Assembly: GCA_035554635.1 (NCBI GenBank)
Contig: DATMIB010000004.1
Coordinates: 1-64,000, forward strand
DNA from: RPQJ01 sp035554635
Lineage (GTDB): Bacteria > Pseudomonadota > Gammaproteobacteria > Steroidobacterales > Steroidobacteraceae
DNA: 64,000 nt
Reading direction: 5' to 3'
This document shows positions 36,962 through 45,719 of this stretch, piece after piece. Position 1 is the first letter of the stretch, and every line of letters starts with the position of its first letter. Below the pieces are notes generated by a model. That model was not told the DNA's origin. It made no database searches and was given only the letters and a program-made list of their open reading frames with translations. The translations under genes were made by a program, and so were the position numbers.

Positions 36962-38113
36962 TTACATGCCCGAATCCGTGCGGATCAGCATGACGCGGCG
37001 GTTCTCCTGGCGACCTTCGGCGGTCTTGTTGTCCGCGATCGGCTCGGCTTCACCCTTGCCTTCGGACTTGACGCGCGCCGGGTCGACGCCGCGGCTCGAC
37101 AGGTAGTCGAACACGGCCTTGGCGCGGCGGTCGGACAGCTTCAGGTTGTAAGCGTCGTTGCCGACGCTGTCCGTGTGGCCCTGGATCAGGGTCGCCGCGA
37201 ACGGCACGTCGTTCATGAACTTGACGACGCGCTCGAGTTCCGTGATCGACTCGGGGCGCAGCTCGGCGCTGTCGAAGTCGAACAGGAGCTTGAGCGTCTG
37301 CTCGAGCGGGCAACCGACCTTGTCGACCTTCGTGCCGGCGGGCGTGCCCGGGCACTTGTCGAGGTCGTCGGCGACGCCGTCGCCGTCCGAGTCAGCCGGG
37401 GCCGGAGCCGGCGGCGGGGGCGGCGGGGGCGGCGGCGCGGCGGCCGGAGCCGGTTCCGGAGCGGCGACCGGCGTCGGGGCCGGGCTGCCGAACTTGTAGC
37501 CCACATGCAGGCCGTACACCCACGGGTTGATCTCGAGCGTGCCGATGTCGACGCCGTTGAGCGTCGTATCCGACTCGATCTGGATGTAGCGGGCGTTCAC
37601 GTTGACGAACCAGTTGCCCTTGCCCATGTCGATGCCGACCTGGCCGGCGGCGCCGAACGAGTCGTCGAGCTTGAGGTCGTTGCCGCCCAGCGGGCCCGCC
37701 GTCTCTTCACCCGAGAACAGCGTGTAGTTGATGCCCGCGCCGATGTACGGGCGGATCGTGCCGTCCTGGTTGAAGTGCCAGTTGAGGCTCAGCGTCGGTG
37801 GCAGCTGGTCGACGTAGCCGACGCGCGACTTACCACCTTCGAACGGCCGGATGTCGACGCCGTGCGTGAACGGCCAGGCCGCGAGCAGCTCCGTGCTGAT
37901 GTGCTTGGTCAGGAAATAGCTGACGTTGAACGTCGGCGAAACGTCGGAATCGACGACGAGAAACGCCGTGCCGGGAATCTCGAGGCTTTCCTTCTCCGGG
38001 TTGACTTGCGAGAGACCGACGCGAACGAGCCAGTCGCCTTGCTCGGCATGTGCCGCGACCGGCGCCGCGAGCGCGGCTGCCACGGCAAGAGGAAGCAGGT
38101 AACGTGATGACAT
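36962..38113 (-). CDS. OmpW-like barrel fused to an OmpA peptidoglycan-binding domain
   Basis: This is a 383-residue outer membrane protein. After a signal peptide (ending AAHAEQ) comes an OmpW-type eight-stranded barrel (about residues 24-225; VRVGLSQVNPEKES, YIGAGINYTLF, LHVGYKF). A Pro/Ala linker with nine consecutive prolines follows, then a thrombospondin type 3 calcium-binding repeat (DSDGDGVADDLDKCPG) and an OmpA C-terminal domain (FDFDSAELRPES, GHTDSVGNDAYNLKLSDRRA). It would tether the outer membrane to peptidoglycan. AAGGAGAA precedes the ATG at 38113. A strong terminator and an AT-rich promoter region suggest high expression as a single gene. Confidence 0.92.
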   Translation of the reverse strand: MSSRYLLPLAVAAALAAPVAAHAEQGDWLVRVGLSQVNPEKESLEIPGTAFLVVDSDVSPTFNVSYFLTKHISTELLAAWPFTHGVDIRPFEGGKSRVGYVDQLPPTLSLNWHFNQDGTIRPYIGAGINYTLFSGEETAGPLGGNDLKLDDSFGAAGQVGIDMGKGNWFVNVNARYIQIESDTTLNGVDIGTLEINPWVYGLHVGYKFGSPAPTPVAAPEPAPAAAPPPPPPPPPAPAPADSDGDGVADDLDKCPGTPAGTKVDKVGCPLEQTLKLLFDFDSAELRPESITELERVVKFMNDVPFAATLIQGHTDSVGNDAYNLKLSDRRAKAVFDYLSSRGVDPARVKSEGKGEAEPIADNKTAEGRQENRRVMLIRTDSGM

Positions 38114-38562
38114 CGAGGGGTTCTCCTTGTGGCTTTTACGCCATGCGTTATGCGTCATCGGCGGCTGCAGAACGGAACCCGCGTCCCCACGTATGCACGG
38201 GCCCGGAGCCGAACCGCAGCCTGAATTTTCTCTGAAATTGTTGAACAAAGTCCAGCACAGGCAATCCGTTAAAACCGAACCAAGCAATCATTGTGCCGGC
38301 TGTGCATGGATGTGCCGTCATTGTAGCAGCACTGCCTGATGCGCTCCCGCAACAGGTCGTCCAGATCGAAGTCTGATACAAACGTAAGTGCCCGCCGACA
38401 ACGGGCCATTTACCTTTGGCTCACCAACGACGACGTGCGCCGGGTCGTATGATCCGGACGGCATGCCCGCCGCAGGAGCCTCGACGCAGTGACCGCCCGC
38501 CAGGACCGCGCACGGACGCCTCGTCCACCGCTCGAACCCAAGTCCGCCAGCCGAGACGGCCC
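38114..38562. other. 449-bp divergent intergenic region, partly AT-rich
   Basis: This gap separates the OmpW-OmpA gene from the KefB-like antiporter gene. About 38215-38300 is far more AT-rich than the surrounding sequence and contains the promoter candidate listed separately for the minus strand. TATGAT at 38449-38454 may be a -10 element for the plus strand, but no matching -35 was seen. No coding region is supported here. Confidence 0.5.
38237..38264 (-). promoter_or_regulatory. Candidate promoter of the OmpW-OmpA gene
   Basis: On the minus strand, TTGCCT (38264-38259), a 16-base spacer and AACAAT (38242-38237) lie in the AT-rich block upstream of the outer membrane protein gene. Four of six positions match consensus in each box. 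This would leave a leader of about 120 bases. It is a low-certainty call by eye. Confidence 0.3.
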
Positions 38563-40323
38563 ATGACGCTGACCGAGCAAGTCGCCGTGTTCCTCGCCGC
38601 CACGGTGATCGTCGTGCCGCTGTTCAGGCGATTCAAGCTGAGCGCGGTGCTCGGCTACATTGCCGCGGGCCTGCTGATCGGGCCCTGGGGCCTCGGCCTC
38701 GTCGACGACGTCGAGAGCGTGCTGCACTTCGCCGAGTTCGGCGTCGTGCTGCTGCTGTTCGTGATCGGGCTCGAACTGCAGCCGTCGCGGCTGCTCGTGA
38801 TGCGGCACGCGGTCTTCGGCGTTGGCGCGCTGCAAGTCGCCTTGACCACCGTGCTGCTCGCGGGCGCCGGCGTCGTGCTCGGCCTCGAGTGGCCCGCGGC
38901 CGTCATCGTCGCCTTCGCGCTGTCGCTGTCCTCGACGGCACTGATCCTGCAGGTGCTCGCCGAGCGCGGCGAACTGACCGCGCGACACGGGCGCGCGACA
39001 TTCGCCGTGCTGCTGTTCCAGGACCTCGCCATCATGCCGGCATTGCTGGTGCTGCCCTGGCTCGCCGGTGCGGCCGGGCAATCGTTCGCGTGGGCCAGCG
39101 TGCTGATGCCGGTCGCGGTCGTCGTGCTGGTCGTGGTCGCGGGCCGTCACCTGCTGCGCCCGGTGTTGCGCATCGTCGCGCAGACGCGCGCGCAGGAGGC
39201 GTTCACGGCCGCGGCACTGCTGCTGGTCGTGGGCACGGCGCTGCTGTTCCAGCGGGCGGGGCTGTCGATGGCGCTCGGCGCGTTCATCGCCGGCGTGCTG
39301 CTGGCCGACAGCGAATATCGCCATGAACTCGAGGCCGACATCGAGCCGTTCAAGGGCCTGCTGCTCGGGCTGTTCTTCATCGCGGTCGGCATGTCCGCCA
39401 ACCTCGGGCTGCTGGTCGAGACGCCCGTGCGCATCGCGTTGCTGACGCTCGGCTACCTCGCGCTCAAGGTCGTGGCGGTCTGGATCGCAGCCCGGCTCAC
39501 GCGGCACGACGCCATTGCTTCGACGCGCATCGCGGTGGCGCTCGCCGGCGGTGGCGAATTCGCGTTCGTGCTGCTGGCGCTGGCCGCGGGCGATCGTCTC
39601 GTCCCGCGGTCCACCGCCGACACGTTCGTGCTGGTCGTCACGGCGTCGATGGCGCTGGCGCCGCTGCTGATCGGGGCCGCCGACCGTGTCGCGCGACGCT
39701 TCGCGCGCCCGGTGCCGCCGCGGGCCTTCGACCGCATCGAGCCCGAGGAGCCGCGCGTGCTGATCGCGGGTTTCGGTCGCGTCGGCCAGATCGTCGCGCG
39801 CGTGCTGCGGGCCCGGCAGATCCGCTTCACGGCACTCGAGGCGAGCCCGGCGCAGGTCGACTTCGTGCGCCGCTTCGGCAACAAGCTCTATTACGGCGAC
39901 GCCTCGCGCCTGGAGATGCTGCGTGCCGCCGGCGCCGAGCACGCCACGGTGCTGGTGCTCGCGATCGACGACGTCGAGGCGAGCGTCAAGGCGGCCGAAC
40001 TCGCACGCCGCCACTTTCCGCAGCTGAAGATCCTGGCGCGGGCGCGCAACCGGCAGCACGCGTTCCGGCTCATGGACGCTGGCGTCGCGGACGTCTGGCG
40101 CGAGACGTTCGGCACCAGCCTGGAAATGGCGGAGTCGACGCTGGTCGCGCTCGGCACCGGGCGTGACAGCGCGGCCGCACAGGTGCGACGATTCCGAGCG
40201 CACGACGAGGAAACCCTGCGGCAGCAGGCTGCGGTCAAGGACGACGAGGAAAAGCTCATTGCGACCACGCAGGCCTCGGCGAAGCAACTGGAATCCCTGT
40301 TCGAGGCCGACCGTACCGAATGA
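38563..40323 (+). CDS. CPA2-family cation:proton antiporter (KefB/KefC-like)
   Basis: The 586-residue protein has an N-terminal Na+/H+ exchanger domain of about 12 helices (LSAVLGYIAAGLLIGPWGLGL near residues 25-45). It is followed by a TrkA-N RCK domain with the dinucleotide-binding motif AGFGRVGQIVARVL and a short coiled C-terminus. This architecture matches KefB/KefC-type potassium efflux systems, which export K+ in exchange for protons and can be gated by glutathione conjugates. No kefF/kefG partner is adjacent. The ATG at 38563 gives the normal N-terminus. It overlaps the DUF2891 gene by ATGA. Confidence 0.88.
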   Translation: MTLTEQVAVFLAATVIVVPLFRRFKLSAVLGYIAAGLLIGPWGLGLVDDVESVLHFAEFGVVLLLFVIGLELQPSRLLVMRHAVFGVGALQVALTTVLLAGAGVVLGLEWPAAVIVAFALSLSSTALILQVLAERGELTARHGRATFAVLLFQDLAIMPALLVLPWLAGAAGQSFAWASVLMPVAVVVLVVVAGRHLLRPVLRIVAQTRAQEAFTAAALLLVVGTALLFQRAGLSMALGAFIAGVLLADSEYRHELEADIEPFKGLLLGLFFIAVGMSANLGLLVETPVRIALLTLGYLALKVVAVWIAARLTRHDAIASTRIAVALAGGGEFAFVLLALAAGDRLVPRSTADTFVLVVTASMALAPLLIGAADRVARRFARPVPPRAFDRIEPEEPRVLIAGFGRVGQIVARVLRARQIRFTALEASPAQVDFVRRFGNKLYYGDASRLEMLRAAGAEHATVLVLAIDDVEASVKAAELARRHFPQLKILARARNRQHAFRLMDAGVADVWRETFGTSLEMAESTLVALGTGRDSAAAQVRRFRAHDEETLRQQAAVKDDEEKLIATTQASAKQLESLFEADRTE

Positions 40324-41459
40324 GTCACCGCACCCCCGTCCGTGCTCGCAACGCGAGCCCGCTGCTGCTGTCGATGCTGTTCGCTGCCGCAACCGCGACG
40401 GCCGTGCCTGTGACGGCACGGGCCGAGACATCGCTGCAGGCGGACGCCGCCGGCCGCTTTGCTGACCTCGCGCTGCAGTGCGTGCACCTCGAGTACCCGA
40501 ACAAGCTGTCGCACACGCTGCGCAGCGATGCCGATGCCAGGCCACCGCGCGAGCTGACGCCCGCGTTCTACGGGTGTTACGACTGGCACTCGTCGGTGCA
40601 CGGGCACTGGCTGCTCGCGCGCCTGGCGCACCTGTTTCCCGCGGCGCCGTTCGCCGGGGCTGCACGGGCGGCGCTCGAGCGTAGCCTGACGCCGGCCAAC
40701 GTCGCGCAGGAACTCGCCTACCTGCAGACACCGGGCCGCGCGTCGTTCGAGCGCCCGTACGGGCTCGCATGGCTGCTCGCGCTCGGCACCGAGTTGCGTC
40801 GCTGGGACGACGCCGACGCGAAGCGCTGGGCGGCCGCGCTGGCACCGCTCGAAGCCGAGGCCGCGAACCGGCTGCGCAGCTGGCTGCCGAAACTGCAATA
40901 CCCGATCCGCGTCGGCGAACACAGCCAGACCGCGTTTGCGTTCGGCCTCGTGCACGACTGGACCCGTGTCGCCGGTGACGAGGCGCTGCGCACGCTGCTC
41001 GAGCAGCGTGCGACGGCGTTCTATGGCAAGGACCGTGACTGCCCGATCGCGTACGAGCCGTCGGGTGAGGATTTCCTGTCGCCCTGCCTCGCCGAAGCCG
41101 ACCTCATGCGCCGCCTGCTGCCACCGCGCGAATATGCGTCGTGGCTCGGCCGCTTCCTGCCCGGCATTCCGCGTCGTGGCGGCAGCGCGTGGCTCACGCC
41201 CGGCATCGTCACCGATCGCAGCGATCCCAAGCTCGCGCACATCGACGGGCTCAACCTGAGCCGTGCGTGGATGCTCGCCGGCATCGCGAACGGCCTGCCC
41301 GCCGGCGACCGGCGCATCGCGGCATTGCGTGCGGCCGCGGCGTCCCACGCCGAGGCGGCGCTGCCGGCAGTGACCGGCGAACACTACGAAGGTGGCCACT
41401 GGCTCGGGACTTTCGCGGTCTACCTGACGAGCGGCGCCGGGCTGGCGCAGGCACGCTGA
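40320..41459 (+). CDS. Exported DUF2891 protein
   Basis: The 379-residue product has a signal peptide (cleavage near ARAETSLQ) and a DUF2891 domain, probably an alpha/alpha toroid. Conserved stretches are PAFYGCYDWHSSVHGHWLL near residues 80-100, SFERPYGLAWLLAL and the CLAEADLMRRLLP region. The family has no established function; the arrangement of Asp, His and Trp residues resembles glycoside-processing toroids, but this is only a fold-level impression. Its start overlaps the antiporter stop (ATGA), so the two are translated together. Confidence 0.85.
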   Translation: MSHRTPVRARNASPLLLSMLFAAATATAVPVTARAETSLQADAAGRFADLALQCVHLEYPNKLSHTLRSDADARPPRELTPAFYGCYDWHSSVHGHWLLARLAHLFPAAPFAGAARAALERSLTPANVAQELAYLQTPGRASFERPYGLAWLLALGTELRRWDDADAKRWAAALAPLEAEAANRLRSWLPKLQYPIRVGEHSQTAFAFGLVHDWTRVAGDEALRTLLEQRATAFYGKDRDCPIAYEPSGEDFLSPCLAEADLMRRLLPPREYASWLGRFLPGIPRRGGSAWLTPGIVTDRSDPKLAHIDGLNLSRAWMLAGIANGLPAGDRRIAALRAAAASHAEAALPAVTGEHYEGGHWLGTFAVYLTSGAGLAQAR

Positions 41460-41475
41460 GCGCACGAGGGCCGTC

Positions 41476-42444
41476 ATGGACCGCACCGAACGCTTCTACC
41501 GGATCCAGGCGCTGCTGCGACAGCGCCGTCTCGTGCGCACGCAGGAGTTCCTCGAGGAACTCGAGGTCTCGAAGGCGACGTTCAAGCGGGACCTCGAGTA
41601 CCTCAAGGACCGCATGCACGCACCGATCGTCTACGACCGGCACGAAGAGGCCTATCGCTTCGAGACCGGCGTGGCCGACGACGTGCAGTGGCAGTTGCCG
41701 GGCCTCTGGTTCACGGCCGCCGAGCTGCAGGCGCTGCTGACGATGGACCGGCTGCTCGGCGAGTTGCAGCCCGGCGTGCTCGGCGACGTGATCGGGCCAC
41801 TGCGCAAGCGGCTCAGGGAGCTGCTCGAGACCGGCGAGCACTCGGCCGCCGACATCGAACGCCGCATCCGCATCCTCGCGATCGGTTCTCGTCGCGTCGA
41901 GCCGAAGCACTTCAACGTCCTGACCACGGCGCTGCTGTCGCGACGGCAGCTGCAGATCCGCCACCTGCGCCGGCGCGACGGCCGCTCGCTCGACCGCGTC
42001 GTCTCGCCCCAGCGGCTCGTGCATTACCGCGACAACTGGTACCTCGACGCCTGGTGCCACGAGCGCCGCGGTCTGCGCACCTTCGCAGTGGACGCGATCG
42101 AGACCGCGACCGTGACGGAACAGCCCGCGCACGACGTCGACGAAGCGCAGCTGGACCAGCACTTCACCAGCGGTTACGGCATCTTCGCCGGGACCGAGAC
42201 ACAGGAAGCGGTGTTGCGGTTCACGGCCGAGCGTGCGCGCTGGGTCGCGAACGAGGTGTGGCACGCGAAGCAATCCGGCGAGTGGCAGTCCGACGGCACG
42301 TACGTGCTGCGGCTGCCCTATGCACAGGCACCCGAGCTGGTCATGGACATCCTCCGTTACGGGCCGGACGTGTGCGTGCTCGCGCCGGAGTCGTTGCGCA
42401 TGGATGTCGCGACGAAACTTCGGGAGGCCGCGGCGCTCTATTAG
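41476..42444 (+). CDS. WYL-domain transcriptional regulator (YafY family)
   Basis: The 322-residue protein has an N-terminal helix-turn-helix of the DeoR/HTH_11 type (RFYRIQALLRQRRLVRTQEF) and a C-terminal WYL domain with the region VHYRDNWYLDAWCHERRGLRTFAVD. A WCX-type extension follows. WYL regulators sense nucleic-acid or nucleotide ligands and often control DNA damage or defence genes. It lies 16 bases after the DUF2891 gene and 69 bases before the PhoX-like lipoprotein gene. No defence system is visible nearby. Confidence 0.9.
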   Translation: MDRTERFYRIQALLRQRRLVRTQEFLEELEVSKATFKRDLEYLKDRMHAPIVYDRHEEAYRFETGVADDVQWQLPGLWFTAAELQALLTMDRLLGELQPGVLGDVIGPLRKRLRELLETGEHSAADIERRIRILAIGSRRVEPKHFNVLTTALLSRRQLQIRHLRRRDGRSLDRVVSPQRLVHYRDNWYLDAWCHERRGLRTFAVDAIETATVTEQPAHDVDEAQLDQHFTSGYGIFAGTETQEAVLRFTAERARWVANEVWHAKQSGEWQSDGTYVLRLPYAQAPELVMDILRYGPDVCVLAPESLRMDVATKLREAAALY

Positions 42445-42513
42445 GAGAACGCAGCGGGCCGTTCGCGACGGTCGTGCAGCTTTTTCAATCCAAGGAAGGG
42501 AAAGGACTCCCGC

Positions 42514-44115
42514 ATGTACAAGGAATCTGCCGCGCGGGTCGTGCGGCTCGAACTCTTCGCGGCCTTGCTGACCCTCGTTCTCGCCGGTTGTGGCGGTGGC
42601 GGTTCGGGCGGCGGCGGTGACGACGGTGGCGGCGCACCGCCCCCGCCTCCACCACCCCCACCCCCGGCGATGCCGACCACGACGACGAGTTCGCAGACGG
42701 CCTACGCGACCCCCACGGCCACCGGCTGGCAGGTCGTCCCGCTGCTCACCGTCGGCGACACGCCCGCCAGTTCGAGCTACGCGATGGTCGGCAAACCCGA
42801 CGGGTTGGGTGCGATCGCCGGCCGCTACGGCAGCTCCGGCGAGCTCGTCGACACCGGCACGCACATGACGCTGTTCATGAACCACGAACTGCCCGGTAAC
42901 CGCGGCGCGGTGCGTGCCCACGGTACGAACGGTGCGTTTGTCTCGCAGTGGACGATCGAACTCGCCACGTTGCGCACGACCGAGGGCCGCGACTTCGTGA
43001 CACGCGTGTTCCGGTTCGACGGCACAGGGTGGGCCGACGCTACCGGCACGCTGAACTTCGACCGGCTCTGCGCCGCCGACCTGCCGCCGCGCAGTGCGTT
43101 CTACAACGCGCAAAGCGGCGCCGGCTACGACGGGCAGTTGTTCGCCAACGGCGAGGAGGTCGTCGAGGGCCGCGGGTTCGTCTATCTCGTGGGCGGCGCG
43201 CAGCACGGCGACGCCTACGAGGTGCCGTATCTCGGCAAGTACTCGCACGAAAACCTCGTCGCACACCCGGCCTCGGGCGACACCACGCTCGTGGTGAGCA
43301 CCGACGACGACAGTCCGGGCCAGGTCTACGTGTACGTCGGCACCAAGCGCACCACCGGCAACCCGGTCGAACGTGCCGGACTGCACGGCGGCAAACTGTA
43401 TGGCGTCCGCGTCGTCGACGGCGGCACCAACTACGGCGGCGGTGCCGTGCTGCGTGAGAACAAGGGTGCGATCAACGGCCGCTTCGACCTGGTCGACGTC
43501 ACGGACGCCGCGCTCGGCACGGGCGCCAACCTGCAGGCCGTTTCCGTCGCTCGCGGCATCACCGACTTCGCGCGGCCCGAGGATGGCGCCTGGGACACGC
43601 GCGATGCCGCCACGTTCTACGTCGCGATCACCGGTGCGAACATCGACGGCACGCGACAGAGTCCGCGCCTGTACCGCCTGGTGTTCGATTCGGTGACGGC
43701 ACCGACGGGCGGGCGGATCGAGCTCGTCGTCGACGGCGACAACCTCCGCGGTACCGACGGCACGACCGGCCGCGGGTTCGACAATGTCGCGGTCGATGGC
43801 GCGGGACGCGTGTTCGTCATGGAAGATGGCGCCGCCACCGACGACCACGTGTCCAAGGTGTGGATGATCGACCCGGCCAACGGCCAGGCCACGCAGGTCC
43901 TCGAGGCCGATCGCAACCGCGTGTTGCCGGGCGGGTCGAGCTTCCTGACCAACGTCGAGGAACACTCGGGCGTCGTCGAGGTGACCGAGCAGCTGCGCAG
44001 TGCCGCCTGGTTCGATGCGGCGCGACGCTATTACCTCGGCACCCTGCAGACGCACTACCCGCTCAACGAAACGCTGTTCGAAGGCGGGCAGCTCTACCTG
44101 TTCGTGTCGCCGTAG
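42514..44115 (+). CDS. PhoX/DUF839-like lipoprotein
   Basis: The 533-residue protein has a lipoprotein signal (LVLAGCGGG), a flexible Gly/Asp/Pro-rich linker with a run of ten prolines, and a DUF839 domain related to PhoX alkaline phosphatases and beta-propellers. Visible elements are HMTLFMNHEL early on, SHENLVAHPASGDTTLVVSTDD and GRVFVMEDGA. PhoX binds iron and calcium, but the full PhoX metal site cannot be confirmed by eye, so the phosphatase role is uncertain. AAGGGAAAGGA upstream supports the ATG at 42514. The REP-like copy 3 lies directly after the stop. Confidence 0.82.
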   Translation: MYKESAARVVRLELFAALLTLVLAGCGGGGSGGGGDDGGGAPPPPPPPPPPAMPTTTTSSQTAYATPTATGWQVVPLLTVGDTPASSSYAMVGKPDGLGAIAGRYGSSGELVDTGTHMTLFMNHELPGNRGAVRAHGTNGAFVSQWTIELATLRTTEGRDFVTRVFRFDGTGWADATGTLNFDRLCAADLPPRSAFYNAQSGAGYDGQLFANGEEVVEGRGFVYLVGGAQHGDAYEVPYLGKYSHENLVAHPASGDTTLVVSTDDDSPGQVYVYVGTKRTTGNPVERAGLHGGKLYGVRVVDGGTNYGGGAVLRENKGAINGRFDLVDVTDAALGTGANLQAVSVARGITDFARPEDGAWDTRDAATFYVAITGANIDGTRQSPRLYRLVFDSVTAPTGGRIELVVDGDNLRGTDGTTGRGFDNVAVDGAGRVFVMEDGAATDDHVSKVWMIDPANGQATQVLEADRNRVLPGGSSFLTNVEEHSGVVEVTEQLRSAAWFDAARRYYLGTLQTHYPLNETLFEGGQLYLFVSP

Positions 44116-44174
44116 GGCTCTTCACCTCTCCCGCTTTCGCGGGAGAGGTCGGCCGCAGGCCGGGTGAGGGCTCT
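44115..44174 (+). repeat. REP-like palindrome, copy 3
   Basis: This is the most complete copy: a perfect 11-bp stem ACCTCTCCCGC / GCGGGAGAGGT with a four-base loop. It is followed by the small hairpin GGCC-GCA-GGCC and the tail GGGTGAGGGCTCT, whose complement partly pairs with the leading GGGCTCTTCACC. It fills the gap between the PhoX-like gene and the next membrane protein gene. Confidence 0.85.
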
Positions 44175-44233
44175 CGATCATGCCTCGGAGCACGCATGTC
44201 ATCTTCCTCCCGCCTCCGTGACAGGAACCGCTC

Positions 44234-44737
44234 ATGAAAACCCTGCTGCGTGCGTTCTCGATCGTGCACGGCTTCGTGGCATTCATCTTTGCCTGTGCCG
44301 CGCTCATGCTCATGGTCATCGCAGCCAAGATCGGCTTCGTGGCCTTTGCGGGCGGGCTCGATCGCGCGGCCGCGCAGCAGATCATCGAAGCCCTCGGATT
44401 GCTGGCAGCCGCCGTGGTGGCGCTGCAGATCGCACACACGATTGCCGAGGAAGAGGTCGTACGCGATGCCCACATCAGCGGCCCCACCCGCGTACGACGC
44501 TTCATTTCGAGGTTCCTCGTCGTCGTCGTCGTGGCATTGACGATCGAGAGCCTCGTCGCGACCTTCAAGGCGGGGCAGGAAGACCCCCTGCACATCCTTT
44601 ATGCCGCGACGATGGTGTTTTCCGCCGGCATCCTGCTCGCCGGGTGGGGTGTGTTCGTTCGCTTGAACCGGTCCGCCGAGGAGCTCGAACCGGAAGCCAT
44701 GGCAGAGGCCAAGCGCGAAGACCGGAAACTCAAGTAG
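44234..44737 (+). CDS. Small integral membrane protein, four helices
   Basis: I do not recognise a named family with certainty. The 167-residue protein has four hydrophobic segments (about residues 10-40, 50-68, 92-110 and 120-140) and a charged C-terminal tail (EELEPEAMAEAKREDRKLK). A conserved-looking loop HTIAEEEVVRDAHISGPTRVRRF lies between helices 2 and 3. The layout resembles PsiE-like four-helix membrane proteins, but the resemblance is weak. AGGAAC precedes the ATG. It is flanked on both sides by REP-like repeats. Confidence 0.65.
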   Translation: MKTLLRAFSIVHGFVAFIFACAALMLMVIAAKIGFVAFAGGLDRAAAQQIIEALGLLAAAVVALQIAHTIAEEEVVRDAHISGPTRVRRFISRFLVVVVVALTIESLVATFKAGQEDPLHILYAATMVFSAGILLAGWGVFVRLNRSAEELEPEAMAEAKREDRKLK

Positions 44738-44795
44738 CGACCGCGGGGCCAAGGCACTCGACCCGGCCCTCGCGGCATGCGCGGGGGGAGGGAGT

Positions 44796-44840
44796 AAGAG
44801 CCCTCGCCCCAGTCCTCTCCCGCATTCGCGGGAGAGCGAG
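44796..44840. repeat. REP-like palindrome, copy 4
   Basis: This copy has a perfect 9-bp stem (CTCTCCCGC 44815-44823 / GCGGGAGAG 44828-44836), preceded by AAGAGCCCTCGCCCC, the complement-type tail of the repeat family. It lies between two convergent genes and could also help end both transcripts. Confidence 0.8.
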
Positions 44841-44846
44841 CGGCGG

Positions 44847-45524
44847 TCAATTGAGCGTGTAGCGCTTCGGCGGCACGCCCTGCACTTCCGGCAGCGTGAC
44901 ACCCGGCGCGACGTACAGGTCGACCTCGCGTTCGAAATGCAGCGGGCCCTGCACGACCGCGCCCGACTCGACCGTGATGCGCGGATTGCGACCGTTCTTC
45001 TTGCTGCCGAACCAGGAGATGTTGCGGTTTTCCTCGACGTGGATGCCACCGAGCACGCGCGTGCCGGCGGCGAGCCGGATGTCGCCGTTCACGGTCTCGA
45101 TGCCTTCCTGCACTTCCGCGCCTTCGAGCAGCATGTCGCCGTTGACGTTCTCGAGGCTGCCCGCGACGCGCACGCCTTCACGGAGCGTGATGCTGCCATT
45201 GACGGTCTCCAGGTCGCCGCGCACCTCGACGCCGGCGGCCACCGAGATGCCGCCGTTGACCGTCTCGACATCGTCGACGATGGCGCGCTCCTCGATCCGC
45301 ACGGAACCGTTGACGGTCTCGACTTCACCGGTCCGGGCGTCGGCGCCGATCGTCACGGAGCCGTTGACGGTCGAGACACTGCCGGCCTGTTGCCCCGCCT
45401 CGACCCGCACGCTGCCGTTGACCTTGCTGACGTTGCCGAGCGAAGCGTCGGCCGTGGTCGACCCCAGCGCGACGGCGGACCAGGCGTAGGCGAGCGTGAG
45501 CGCACAGCGGGTGACCAGTTTCAT
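44847..45524 (-). CDS. Exported VNG-repeat protein (beta-helix, bactofilin/DUF4097-like)
   Basis: The 225-residue protein has a signal peptide (cleavage near TTADAS) and seven tandem repeats of 18-19 residues spanning residues 32-160. Each repeat has the core V-x-x-VNG-S/D-(x)-hydrophobic, for example VSTVNGSVTIGADARTGE. A non-repeat tail of 65 residues follows. Such spacing fits a regular right-handed beta-helix, like those in bactofilins and DUF4097 adhesin-like proteins. A structural or binding role in the envelope is likely, but its function is unknown. The start at 45524 is set by the signal peptide and GGAG upstream. It is divergent from frmA. Confidence 0.8.
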   Translation of the reverse strand: MKLVTRCALTLAYAWSAVALGSTTADASLGNVSKVNGSVRVEAGQQAGSVSTVNGSVTIGADARTGEVETVNGSVRIEERAIVDDVETVNGGISVAAGVEVRGDLETVNGSITLREGVRVAGSLENVNGDMLLEGAEVQEGIETVNGDIRLAAGTRVLGGIHVEENRNISWFGSKKNGRNPRITVESGAVVQGPLHFEREVDLYVAPGVTLPEVQGVPPKRYTLN

Positions 45525-45719
45525 CGACTTGCTCCGGCAACGAGGGTAATTGGCTGCTCGATGAAGGCTTCGATGCGGCAGCCGCGCAAAAGGTTGCAAC
45601 CGGTGTACCCTTCACGGCTCGACAGGCAGCCGCGCCGCGGCCAAGGTCCGTTCGGCCCGTGATACCTGTCCGCACACCCGCGCAGAAGCGGCCACAGCAG
45701 CAATAACGAGGAGCCACGC

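Noticed and set aside
37390..37450. GGC/GCC-rich stretch as a microsatellite or recombination site
   Set aside because: It is the coding sequence of the Pro/Ala-rich linker in the OmpW-OmpA protein; codon use explains the repetition.
44896..45489. Regular direct repeats at the DNA level, considered as a CRISPR array
   Set aside because: The repeats are about 54-57 bases, imperfect and in frame, encoding the VNG repeats of an exported protein. There are no distinct spacers and no cas genes.
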